This document shows, in pieces, positions 63,401 through 64,000 of a stretch of 64,000 bases of DNA. Numbering within the stretch: the stretch's first letter is position 1; every line of letters begins with the position of its first letter. Where the stretch lies: contig CM055903.1 of NCBI GenBank assembly GCA_029582155.1, positions 45,271,595 to 45,335,594 on the forward strand, in the 5' to 3' direction. The position numbers and the translations under genes are program-made. The notes under the pieces are model-generated. The model was not told the DNA's origin. It saw only the letters and a program-made list of their open reading frames with translations, and made no database searches. The DNA is from Panopea generosa. Taxonomy: Eukaryota > Mollusca > Bivalvia > Adapedonta > Hiatellidae.

Positions 63401-64000
63401 ATGCATGTCAGTGAAAATTGTATATGAAGTCAAACCTGTATAAGAGGTTACCTCTATTAAGCAACCACTTGTCTTAAGCAGTCGCATTTGTTATTCCCAT
63501 TTATATATTTTCAGAGCAAATTAACCTGCATTAAACGACAACCTATCTTAAAATGTTTTTGTTCCTTCACTTAACTGAGACAGTTCTGTTTGTAGTAACT
63601 TATTTCATTTATAAATGTATGAAAATTCTTAGATACTAAGATTAAAATATAATACAAAATAGAAACAGAAGGCATTTATTGTATAAAACAACATAAACAC
63701 AAAAGCTGTTATTGCTATAGCCTCAACACAAACAAATGCCCTTAAATAAAACTTACTGTTATTCCGAGTTTAAGTCCTTTACTCTCTAAGTGTTTCTCGT
63801 TTAAAAACGTTCTCTTCCTAAATTCATCTTTGCTGGTAAATCGTAAAGTTTCTGACACGTGGATACTTGTAGTGAAAGACAATCCAGTTGATAATCCCCA
63901 TTCAACTTCATAGAAGTAGTTTGTATCAGACGGAGGTGTGAAATCACAGTAAAATGTTAAGTCATTTTGCTTGTTTCCACTCTGGTCATCCACCCAAAGA
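21412..64000 (-). CDS. VWDE-like single-pass membrane protein gene, whole span (14 exons, 5' end outside window)
   Basis: Seen: fourteen exons with AG/GT borders join in phase into about 885 codons ending in TAA at 21412-21414. Domain order is an N-terminal VWDE-family region (exons 1-2), a von Willebrand type D domain (exons 3-6, with DPH, CNCG and LCGSFDYN motifs), a Cys-rich post-VWD region (7-9), an EGF domain split between exons 9 and 10, further Cys-rich modules (10-12), a transmembrane helix (13) and a 28-residue tail (14). Family knowledge: von Willebrand factor D and EGF domain proteins are secreted or cell-surface proteins with adhesive domains. Inference: a type I surface protein; its function is unknown. 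The signal peptide and promoter lie beyond 64000. Intron 11 (about 20.2 kb) hosts a Helentron. The first six visible exons are duplicated in the inverted left arm. Confidence 0.8.
21630..22760 (+). repeat. 102-bp tandem array, about eleven copies
   Basis: The unit starts ATTTAATTAACTGTTTGATA and contains CACATTCCACACACTTGTAT, TTGTACTAAATATAATAG and CGATCATGATGTACACAC. Starts are spaced 102 bp from 21631 to 22654, with a partial unit after that. It fills most of the last intron of the VWDE-like gene. Confidence 0.92.
22996..23113 (-). CDS. VWDE-like gene exon 13 (transmembrane helix)
   Basis: The exon is 118 nt, acceptor GTATCACAG/AGTGTCT and donor AAATC/GTAAGT. It encodes IEEPTN, a hydrophobic helix (LWIIAAIVVPVLLLIAIVG followed by TVIYC) and a basic stop-transfer Lys. 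The phase agrees with exons 12 and 14. It anchors the protein as a type I membrane protein. Confidence 0.8.
23228..23727 (-). repeat. Bivalve-type dispersed repeat ending CTCTTGTT
   Basis: It runs from TTAGGTCACCTGTGACTTTG to TAGGTCCATGGGGCTCTTGT. Internal GTCCGTCGTGCGTCGTCC and GTGGCCAAAACAGTCAAATT are typical of this repeat style. Read on the minus strand it starts AACAAGAG, like 17714 and 27297. Confidence 0.6.
23728..24220. other. Intron, no feature seen
   Basis: AT-rich intron 12 sequence without recognised features. Confidence 0.4.
24221..24275. repeat. Perfect 20-bp inverted repeat (hairpin)
   Basis: TTTGACCGTTGAACAAAAAG (24221-24240) is followed by a 15-base spacer and its exact reverse complement (24256-24275). 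It lies in intron 12 of the VWDE-like gene. It could fold as a stable hairpin or mark fused element ends. Confidence 0.9.
24496..24675 (-). repeat. tRNA-derived SINE, diverged and truncated
   Basis: On the minus strand, GTCGTGGCCGAGTGGTTTAA, then AAGATCACTTGCCTCTCACC, then CCAGTTACTTGCGGAAGGAC match the SINE at 9381-9628. The B box is damaged (GGTCGTATATTTGAG). The tail is missing. Confidence 0.75.
24839..24947 (-). CDS. VWDE-like gene exon 12 (juxtamembrane Cys module)
   Basis: The exon is 109 nt, acceptor TTTTTTCAG/GACGGATA and donor AGTACAG/GTATGT. It enters in phase 0 and leaves in phase 1. It encodes DGYCIREGKCYSVGE, then CETCYG and NVRWGTST, like the small Cys module near the membrane in VWDE proteins. 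It lies about 20 kb from exon 11 but matches its phase. Confidence 0.77.
24938..25400 (-). repeat. ~205-bp imperfect tandem duplication touching exon 12
   Basis: Two diverged copies share GCAGTATC...CCGTCCTGAAAAA-type sequence, AACTGGCAATAA and AACAATTAGAAATACA. The first copy's edge is the 5' end of exon 12; the second (about 25136-25160) is a decayed version of that exon start. Confidence 0.55.
25401..27296. other. Intron 11, no gene seen
   Basis: AT-rich intron. A GC-richer fragment at about 26845-27020 (ACGACGCCCTTTCGGAGGAT) may be an old element, but I cannot assign it. Confidence 0.4.
27297..28055 (+). repeat. ACAAGAG-type repeat with CCTTGACCTT units
   Basis: It starts AACAAGAGGCTCATAATGCC and repeats units with GTGACCTTGACCTTG, GACATGCTGATTACTTGTGT and TCAAGCTATTTAAAATCCCT. 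It belongs with the repeats at 17705 and 23228. It is followed by a G run at 28085-28094. Confidence 0.6.
28184..28221 (+). repeat. TA/CA microsatellite
   Basis: A (TA)n tract passes directly into a (CA)n tract. Confidence 0.85.
28545..28623. mobile_element. Short TTAA/CCCTTTACTT miniature element
   Basis: CCCTTTACTCCATAGATACA at the left and, in reverse complement, CCCTTTACTTCATATAGATG at the right are terminal inverted repeats of a 79-bp element. It is flanked by TTAT and TTAA. It is the same family as 44614-44834. TTAA target and CCC ends suggest piggyBac mobilisation. Confidence 0.6.
28624..29630. other. Intron 11, no feature seen
   Basis: AT-rich sequence with T runs; no gene or known repeat recognised. 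Confidence 0.4.
29631..30005 (+). repeat. ~124-bp tandem repeat, three copies
   Basis: Units start GATTACATATTAAGAACAAA near 29631, 29755 and 29880. They contain TAGACTAGAATAAGTAA and ACAAACATGACAAAATGGTA. Confidence 0.85.
30266..31147. mobile_element. hAT-like element with 15-bp terminal inverted repeats
   Basis: CAGGGCTTCTAAAAT at 30266 has its exact reverse complement at the right end (31133-31147). The flanks are ACATTGAG and ACATCGAA, an imperfect 8-bp target duplication. TIR style and 8-bp target size fit hAT elements. At 882 bp it is too short for a full transposase. A 99-codon open frame (30335-30634, minus) is not recognised, so it is probably non-autonomous. Confidence 0.75.
31275..31529 (-). 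CDS. RPA-like protein of the Helentron, exon 3 and stop
   Basis: 255 nt, acceptor GTATTCTTAG/GACATT, phase 0, ending at TAA (31275-31277). It reads DIEAPVVTLTGSIEGV, then IEMDILQSIITIDSN and DILAARAP. The three exons total 912 nt and give 303 residues without a stop. The 2.9-kb intron before it contains another transposable element. Confidence 0.72.
   Translation of the reverse strand, partial: DIEAPVVTLTGSIEGVTVGDLTVEIAVDIENDGGFKDFTIEMDILQSIITIDSNSDLEESILGLLPIPVCFDVRGSDILAARAP
32219..33873. mobile_element. Terminal-inverted-repeat element inside RPA intron 2
   Basis: The left end GGGTTTTTTCTAGA and the right end TCTAGAAAAAACACCAG are inverted repeats of TTTTTTCTAGA with similar flanks (GGG or GTG). 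The block just inside the left end is GC-rich (GGGCGCAGCGCCCAGCCCC). No transposase is visible in 1.65 kb, so it is probably non-autonomous; the family is uncertain, perhaps hAT-like. Confidence 0.6.
34395..34610 (-). CDS. RPA-like protein of the Helentron, exon 2
   Basis: 216 nt, phase 0 on both sides, acceptor ATTACTTCTGTAG-type (CTTCTGTAG/AATGAAG) and donor ATTAAG/GTAAAT. It reads AIRTVNVGGTDTKIR, then VDITLWRDLSEASYTVGQ, the OB-fold core 'WRDLSE' seen in RPA DNA-binding domains. The exon follows exon 1 in frame. Confidence 0.78.
35277..35717 (-). CDS. RPA-like protein of the Helentron, exon 1
   Basis: 441 nt from ATG at 35717 to donor AAG/GTATAT. It encodes 147 residues with an OB-fold pattern (GHIAIQVVKIGHTATFSN, GSGAMMASFNDRS, YHVRNFLLKGQKVVFT), like the DNA-binding OB folds of replication protein A large subunits. 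Just before the ATG is a good acceptor (TTTGTATTTTCAG/A), so a further upstream exon, coding or not, may exist. RPA-like genes accompany many Helitrons and probably coat single-stranded intermediates. Confidence 0.75.
35718..36654. other. Spacer between RPA-like gene and helicase frame
   Basis: AT-rich sequence that separates the two Helentron transcription units. Open frames here (for example 36024-36374, plus) have no recognised motif. Confidence 0.4.
36655..38793 (-). CDS. Helentron helicase-endonuclease
   Basis: 712 codons from ATG at 38793. Residues 41-48 GGAGVGKS are Walker A, 131-135 DEISM Walker B, 167-173 GDLFQLK motif III, 424-433 TIHKSQGSTM and 449-455 HYVGLSR motifs V/VI: a complete PIF1-type superfamily 1 helicase. 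From residue 505 an exonuclease-endonuclease-phosphatase domain follows, with NSRSL, ITESRL (Glu 538), MGDTNID (Asp 646, Asn 648), LDHVYI and SDHKPI (Asp 704, His 705). All expected catalytic residues are present. It overlaps the end of the Rep frame by 28 bases in a different frame. The native product is probably one Rep-helicase-endonuclease polyprotein. Confidence 0.88.
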   Translation of the reverse strand: MSKEGYMDLARSLNESQQFFFYHVLHLIKTKDTPLYCFLSGGAGVGKSVLTTALYQAVTRFFSKQLGECPDHIKAVLCAPTGKAAHNIGGSTIHSLFCIPANQNFTYKPLDMQQLDTMRVKFRSLRVVFIDEISMVGNRLFNYINRRLQEIFSCTQSFGRVSIIAIGDLFQLKPVMDSWIFEDIKEGYGPLASNLWKEHFQMFELNEIMRQKDDRQFAELLNRLREGNQTDSDLKTLQGCLISEEIASATDIPHLFTTNKEVNSYNESAYNRVDNHCKCVILAIDTVTGSTSECLVEKIKSQIPDDPAKTMGLFKNLHLAENLSAEVCVNVDVEDGLTNGATCLIKRLDFRVLNSKRCSIVWVLFLDSKIGSTMRTKYSHLYNSGICQTWTPILEITRKFSVGRYKACFVTRRQFPLKLASAKTIHKSQGSTMKEAVLHFGQRKQNHMHYVGLSRLQKLEGVHILHLNEHKMSVSNSVVDEMSRLRTDANLWPCIPSLKNDSSNMKIIYHNSRSLHLHMDDLLADTNMTNANIIAITESRLKSTDSQEAYEMPGFNMYRFDDETVTESRSYKGTVIYSKTCISDLRNCLIHDIDTTIATFNYRNSTVQAVFIYCSPRKATVSNFMNFLEELMLLLNTDKPILIMGDTNIDYNNQKSLNPVLERHHLQQVMTKVTTDYGTCLDHVYIKNIYDNFSCTTLESYYSDHKPIVAFL
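38766..42338 (-). CDS. Helentron Rep protein (HUH endonuclease)
   Basis: This stretch of about 1,190 codons begins at a TTG and is open upstream into the protease frame, so 42338 is not a true start. Near the N-terminus is a zinc-finger-like region (CSCCTQTW ... CLQG ... CLTCSS). At about residues 625-635 PHIHMLVW is the HUH metal-binding motif. At about 809-816 YIVSYISK carries the two Tyr of the Y2 Rep active site. An acidic, low-complexity stretch (EEDDVDDNKTED) follows. The frame ends at TAG (38766), but homology to the helicase linker continues in another frame from about 38830 (ETTEITTIG), so a one-base indel probably separates Rep from helicase. Rep nicks and joins DNA during transposition. 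Confidence 0.85.
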   Translation of the reverse strand: MCAYLRELAKSLSTSPLCLVQFEVHAVHISPLKFPPRHENIVPVTVGDSLTITPSILGKRKKRSVSSSIFPSHSAAKYVFNSSNTFPKTPRKTSNKGQPKIPLKNSNKGKPKTMSFREGIIAKFKEDVRMGPVYVCSCCTQTWFRKSVVDVQKIPKKSLNVLCLQGIKSEGEVEWICLTCSSNIKEGKMPRCAVANGMGFPTKPPELELTSMEERLISPRIPFMQLVEKPRGGQRSLRGNVVNVPTDVNSTVRSLPRSLNDIETVQVKLKRKLSYLHSVMYESIRPNKCVKALKWLLLHSPLFQKEGIVLNEDWQLTDQDDFYDTTNQSVDPTESLEEATASCASNQNQEESNCEQSDGWTEVDNFNDRLTGNTDTLLHPSDVRGLTPLSFAPGEGQIPLGLFQDTHAEILSFPTLYCGQERPCNNSRKVPVYYSDICRWEIRCFDRRAASCIPNLFFKLKVLQIKQIQDKVSQAMRKCVDGTKKFTVSEVLAPSSFDSIVRLNEGYRVLRTLRGSPAYWESAKKDIFAMIRQLGIPTWFCSFSAAETRWICLLKVLGKLVNNKTYSDEEINSLTWIQKCELIKADPVTCARYFNNRVQIFISTVLQSKLEPLGKIRDFFYRVEFQQRGSPHIHMLVWVERAPIYGPSSETVSEQFIEKHITCEKNPDIPILINYQTHRHARTCRKKDKPICRFGFPLPPMPVTTILQPLDSKDPLLKKASVDFQKIFQTLTDIKSCEVQDMSFQDFLGLVQMTEESYIKAIRSSLTSPKVFLKRLPSEVRINSYNENLLRAWEANIDVQYIIDAYACAAYIVSYISKGQRGMSALLYEASKEASRAHSDLKQQVRHIGNRFLTHVEICAQEAAYLILQIPMRMSSRVCVFINTTEPESRVFLLKPKDVLEGMPMESTNIESDNNIKRYQRRPVELNSCCLADFMSMFQIILPKKVKRRNNSRSADTLPEEDDVDDNKTEDLFILDNDETLSDRSKPEKMAKTVDGEKIVESLQDNVLTEETIDIVNGEEILNHNTDEYIMTDGTVLRKRKIAKVIRYVRYSKALDPENHYREQLMLFFPWRDELFDLIGACLTYEENYALHIHTIRANKQRYEPLGNIIDIVEDQVLLENDSNLVSQEIQHTEEIDSQQQSNYCDMYGCFDPKQTDHTYDLALDLGITRKQLKRRRSPPLACLKRVTWI
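42362..43003 (-). pseudogene. Helentron N-terminal cysteine protease region (frame-broken)
   Basis: Open stretch of 213 codons; the first ATG is near 42937. SRGKQCMTNCMMF has the GxQC motif of a catalytic Cys (residue 71 of the stretch), followed by LDHIL and GDYLY. The frame ends at 42362, but the expected Asp-x-His (DPH, 42411-42419) and GKSVLILL are in the next frame, continuous with the Rep frame. The break falls at a T5 run near 42421. The Cys/D-x-H pattern is that of OTU-like or C76-like deubiquitinase peptidases. Inference: the protease may cut the polyprotein or remove ubiquitin. In this copy the frame break would disable it unless it is a sequence error or is bypassed. Confidence 0.65.
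43097..43420 (+). repeat. ~82-bp tandem repeat upstream of the Helentron genes
   Basis: CTCAATTAAGCATAGTAGTC, then CATATAAATGTTCCTACAAT and TCTCAAGTATATTCTCATG repeat from 43097, 43179, 43260 and 43342 (last partial). It lies about 100 bp upstream of the protease frame, so it may be part of the element's 5' region. Confidence 0.85.
43421..44609. other. Intron 11, no gene seen
   Basis: AT-rich sequence; the Helentron 5' terminus should lie in or near it but I cannot place it. Confidence 0.4.
44614..44834. mobile_element. TTAA/CCCTTTACTT miniature element
   Basis: A 221-bp element starts CCCTTTACTTCATATAGACA and ends with the reverse complement CCCTTTACTTAATAGATACC. It is flanked by TTAA on both sides (44610-44613 and 44835-44838). 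TTAA duplication and CCC ends point to piggyBac mobilisation. A shorter relative is at 28545-28623. Confidence 0.75.
44839..45171. other. Start of intron 11, no feature seen
   Basis: Short AT-rich stretch between the miniature element and exon 11. Confidence 0.4.
45172..45444 (-). CDS. VWDE-like gene exon 11
   Basis: The exon is 273 nt, phase 0 on both sides, acceptor ATATTGCAG/GTTGACGG and donor TCCAAG/GTATGT. It encodes EVSCPLPYERQRR, GYTISISNDGHIFS and CVNCSKVGGSVVC, matching the module after the EGF in VWDE proteins. The following intron is about 20.2 kb and contains the Helentron. Confidence 0.8.
45909..46099 (-). CDS. VWDE-like gene exon 10 (end of EGF domain)
   Basis: The exon is about 191 nt, acceptor TGTATTTAG/GTAGCTGT. 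It completes the EGF domain with GSCICNHPFIDEDCS and adds RCDLSLRKCEKTSVFG and NFVESASLLCKL, a VWDE-type Cys module. The donor is taken as AAG/GTGATA at 45908, the only GT that keeps phase 0 into exon 11. This donor is weaker than the others, so the 3' limit is less certain. Confidence 0.75.
46601..46877 (-). CDS. VWDE-like gene exon 9 (start of EGF domain)
   Basis: The exon is 277 nt, acceptor ACTCCGTAG/ATAACCAA and donor GATAATG/GTTAGA. It encodes HLEGLKGQCINEV, a Ser/Thr-rich linker (DSDINATSGTTELP) and then CPNECSGHGKCDNG, the first half of an EGF module. It leaves one base that completes Gly with exon 10. Its first ten bases lie inside the direct-repeat patch that was copied to 18840. 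Confidence 0.83.
46868..47009 (+). repeat. Source partner of patch 18840-18981
   Basis: This is the direct match of the first junction patch. It covers the 5' edge of host exon 9 and the adjoining intron 8. Confidence 0.8.
47623..47781 (-). CDS. VWDE-like gene exon 8
   Basis: The exon is 159 nt, phase 0 on both sides, acceptor TATTTACAG/ATTTAC and donor GCTGTG/GTAAGA. It encodes Cys-containing sequence including DCLHIMN and a run ending DPYVDDCVADAV, which resembles the C8-like region after VWD domains. It was lost from the left-arm patchwork, which skips 47010-49541. Confidence 0.78.
48446..48743 (-). CDS. VWDE-like gene exon 7 (post-VWD region)
   Basis: The exon is 298 nt, acceptor TTATTACAG/AGTTAAAC and donor CATAAG/GTATGT. 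In phase with exon 6 it reads SWKVKPNEDLFESDNY, the expected continuation after a VWDE VWD domain. It includes CHC, CGETYTKTC and a dibasic ARRKRD stretch that could be a furin-type cleavage site. No copy of this exon exists in the left arm. Confidence 0.8.
49542..49670 (+). repeat. Source partner of patch 18980-19108
   Basis: This is the direct match of the second junction patch. It overlaps the inner end of the right arm by about ten bases, so those bases occur in both orientations at the left junction. Confidence 0.8.
49692..49879 (-). CDS. VWDE-like gene exon 6 (end of VWD domain)
   Basis: The exon is 188 nt, acceptor TTGTTTAAG/GTTTATC and donor TGGAA/GTAGGT. It encodes VYLPTGTKVTIAIGG and the VWD signature GLCGSFDYNKGNDKT. 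It leaves two bases that join the first base of exon 7 to make Lys. The translation is identical to that of the left-arm copy at 18623-18810. The right arm of the inverted repeat ends about 30 bp beyond this donor. Confidence 0.87.
50040..50790 (-). repeat. ACAAGAG-type repeat (right arm)
   Basis: Reverse-complement partner of 17705-18435, with three units of about 150 bp containing CAGAGTTATGGCCCTTTT and TGTGTTCACCATCATCA. Confidence 0.6.
51040..51310 (-). repeat. Dispersed repeat with CGTGCTATCG-type motifs (right arm)
   Basis: Partner of 17195-17462, with GCACGATGTTGATGGAGCAA and TCATCGTGCTGTCAACGCAT. Confidence 0.45.
51727..51924 (-). CDS. VWDE-like gene exon 5 (VWD domain)
   Basis: The exon is 198 nt, phase 0 on both sides, with acceptor ATTACAG/GTGCAGAT and donor TATCAC/GTACGC. 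It encodes VQIRTEMCYNSAS and PYCNCGVVVAAGRDV, with the Cys-x-Cys-Gly pair typical of the VWDE VWD domain. One position reads Leu here (SASL) and Trp in the left-arm copy (SASW); Trp or another aromatic looks like the ancestral state. Confidence 0.82.
52026..52048 (+). repeat. Poly-C tract (23 C)
   Basis: Partner of the 34-G tract in the left arm; the length differs by 11. Confidence 0.9.
53345..53540 (+). repeat. tRNA-derived SINE, second family (right arm)
   Basis: GAAGGTCGTGAGTTCGATCC then CCGGTCGAATC forms the B-box region. Partner of 14800-14990. Confidence 0.55.
53932..53995 (-). CDS. VWDE-like gene exon 4 (VWD domain)
   Basis: The exon is 64 nt, acceptor TATTTCAG/ATCCTATG and donor GTAGAG/GTATTT. 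Joined in phase with exon 3 it gives SYENQNSGKFILYRN and QYEVE. This matches the second strand block of VWD domains in VWDE proteins. Together exons 3 and 4 total 150 nt, so exon 5 starts in phase 0. Confidence 0.8.
54909..54994 (-). CDS. VWDE-like gene exon 3 (start of VWD domain)
   Basis: The exon is 86 nt, with acceptor TTTTACAG/GTGGAAC and donor GACGGATT/GTATGT. It encodes KKCHSHNDPHMLSFDG, the canonical opening of a von Willebrand type D domain (Cys, then DPH, then FDG). It leaves two bases that combine with exon 4 to give Leu-Ser-Tyr. Confidence 0.85.
55612..55977 (-). CDS. VWDE-like gene exon 2
   Basis: The exon is 366 nt, phase 0 on both sides, with acceptor ACACAG/GTACTACC and donor GCAGTACGT/GTAAGT. 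It encodes 122 residues beginning VLPKGTIKIKDKDDAEI, with conserved Cys in VPFGCRENKNKC and in QPDSC. This is the segment before the VWD domain in VWDE-like proteins. The left-arm copy has the same length and differs at a few residues, for example Arg versus Ser in the EKKP context and Arg versus Pro at the last codon. Confidence 0.78.
56170..56660 (-). repeat. 23-bp minisatellite (right arm, block 1)
   Basis: Units of ATTAAACGTGACTGTAATAT type; partner of 11701-12195 with similar copy number. Confidence 0.8.
56690..57310 (-). repeat. ~350-bp tandem duplication (right arm)
   Basis: Partner of 11036-11700; contains CACCATCAGCAGATAGCCTA twice in close succession near 57260-57310. Confidence 0.7.
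57440..57551. other. ~110-bp segment present only in the right arm
   Basis: Between GATAAAAAG and GTGACATCGGAAC the right arm has extra sequence (AAAACGGCACACTTCC ... AAAAAACGGAACACTTTGAC). The left arm joins the flanks directly near 10910. Two internal ACGG-ACACTT motifs suggest a small duplication. Confidence 0.6.
58250..58790 (+). pseudogene. Gypsy-type gag/protease relic (right arm)
   Basis: Plus-strand partner of 9680-10240. The open stretch 58402-58584 holds the zinc-knuckle-like CKRCG ... EHVRSTC and CNRIGH pattern; GAG-end and pre-protease motifs lie on either side, in shifted frames. It is inactive and has no LTRs. Confidence 0.6.
58827..59072 (-). repeat. tRNA-derived SINE (right arm)
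   Basis: Reverse-complement partner of 9381-9628. The B box GGTTCGAGTCCCGC and the tail are intact. Confidence 0.8.
59073..59734. other. Intron, no feature seen
   Basis: Partner of 8713-9380; nothing recognised. Confidence 0.4.
59735..60095 (-). repeat. 23-bp minisatellite (right arm, block 2)
   Basis: Diverged units of GCGATTAAATGCGACAATAC type; partner of 8373-8712. Confidence 0.7.
60100..60903 (+). pseudogene. LINE 3' end relic (right arm)
   Basis: The plus strand encodes, in shifted frames, NAIHSYRSRLSHTS, then VKGFGSKSFCFRGCNLLNIL then PAKITQ and FKAAIKSRLLDNLA before TAA (about 60460). This is the typical C-terminal tail of non-LTR retrotransposon polymerase proteins. A 3' UTR with GGACCAAAATGGAAATAAAA follows, and it ends in an ATCAATCAATAAATCAATCA microsatellite. 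It is 5'-truncated, as LINE copies usually are. It interrupts the 23-bp minisatellite. Confidence 0.65.
60904..61665 (-). repeat. 23-bp minisatellite (right arm, block 3, expanded)
   Basis: From about 61340 there are about fourteen near-perfect units ending GCGGTT, of two types: AACATGACTGTAATATGCGG and AACAAGATTATAATATGCGG. The left arm has four at the same end. The type order shows a higher-order pattern. Confidence 0.85.
62180..63290 (-). repeat. Degenerate ~150-bp tandem repeat (right arm)
   Basis: Partner of 1560-2640 and 6473-6600, without the TTAA block. The empty site is at 62223-62226. Units carry CACTGCACTTCCTCTCAATG and GTGTGAAGATTCAACAAAA. Confidence 0.7.
63757..64000 (-). CDS. 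VWDE-like gene exon 1 of window (5' part outside)
   Basis: The frame is open from the window edge to the donor at 63756 (AACA/GTAAGT) and leaves in phase 0. It encodes LTFYCDFTPPSDTNYFYEVEW and continues with WGLSTGLSF, resembling the N-terminal region of VWDE-family proteins. The Trp codon in YEVEW is TGG here and TGA in the left-arm copy. By comparison with the left arm, about 49 more bases of this exon lie beyond the window. Confidence 0.75.

Larger units (their letters stand above)
49661..64000 (-). repeat. Right arm of giant inverted repeat
   Basis: This is the reverse-complement partner of 912-18842. It begins at TTAATATAAAG (49661) and continues to the window edge. It is contiguous with the 3' half of the VWDE-like gene, so it is likely the ancestral copy. 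It is about 3.6 kb shorter than the left arm, mainly because it lacks the TTAA-flanked block. Confidence 0.9.

Overview
The window is eukaryotic and most likely from a bivalve mollusc. It is AT-rich, and its small exons have GT-AG borders and consistent phases. SINEs, LINE and Gypsy relics, minisatellites and the long dispersed repeats common in bivalve introns fill most of the space. The host call is inference from gene family and repeat style; no species is claimed. No rRNA, CRISPR array or bacterial-type gene is visible.

The main host gene is on the minus strand and runs from beyond position 64000 to a stop at 21412. I could chain 14 exons by phase and splice sites: 64000-63757 (5' incomplete), 55977-55612, 54994-54909, 53995-53932, 51924-51727, 49879-49692, 48743-48446, 47781-47623, 46877-46601, 46099-45909, 45444-45172, 24947-24839, 23113-22996 and 21499-21412. 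They encode about 885 residues of a VWDE-like protein: an N-terminal family region, a von Willebrand type D domain, an EGF domain, cysteine-rich modules, one transmembrane helix and a short cytoplasmic tail.

The window is built as a giant inverted repeat. The left arm (about 912-18842) is a reverse-complement copy of the right arm (about 49661-64000), with about 31 kb between them. The left arm carries the first six visible exons on the plus strand, but its copy is cut off after the VWD domain and has a premature stop in its first exon, so it looks like a truncated pseudogene facing the tail of the full gene. At the inner end of the left arm, two short patches (18840-18981 and 18980-19108) match 46868-47009 and 49542-49670 in direct orientation, as expected from template switching. 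Only the left arm carries a 3.8-kb block flanked by TTAA.

The 20-kb intron between exons 11 and 12 holds an animal Helitron of the Helentron type, in the same orientation as the gene. From its 5' side it encodes a cysteine protease domain (GKQC and D-x-H motifs), an HUH/Y2 Rep, a PIF1-type helicase fused to an AP-like endonuclease, and a separate three-exon RPA-like single-strand DNA-binding protein. Two single-base-type frame breaks split the main polyprotein. Other elements sit nearby: a hAT-like element with 15-bp terminal repeats, two TTAA/CCCTTTACTT miniature elements, a second terminal-repeat element inside an RPA intron, and several tandem arrays, including eleven copies of a 102-bp unit in the last intron of the host gene.
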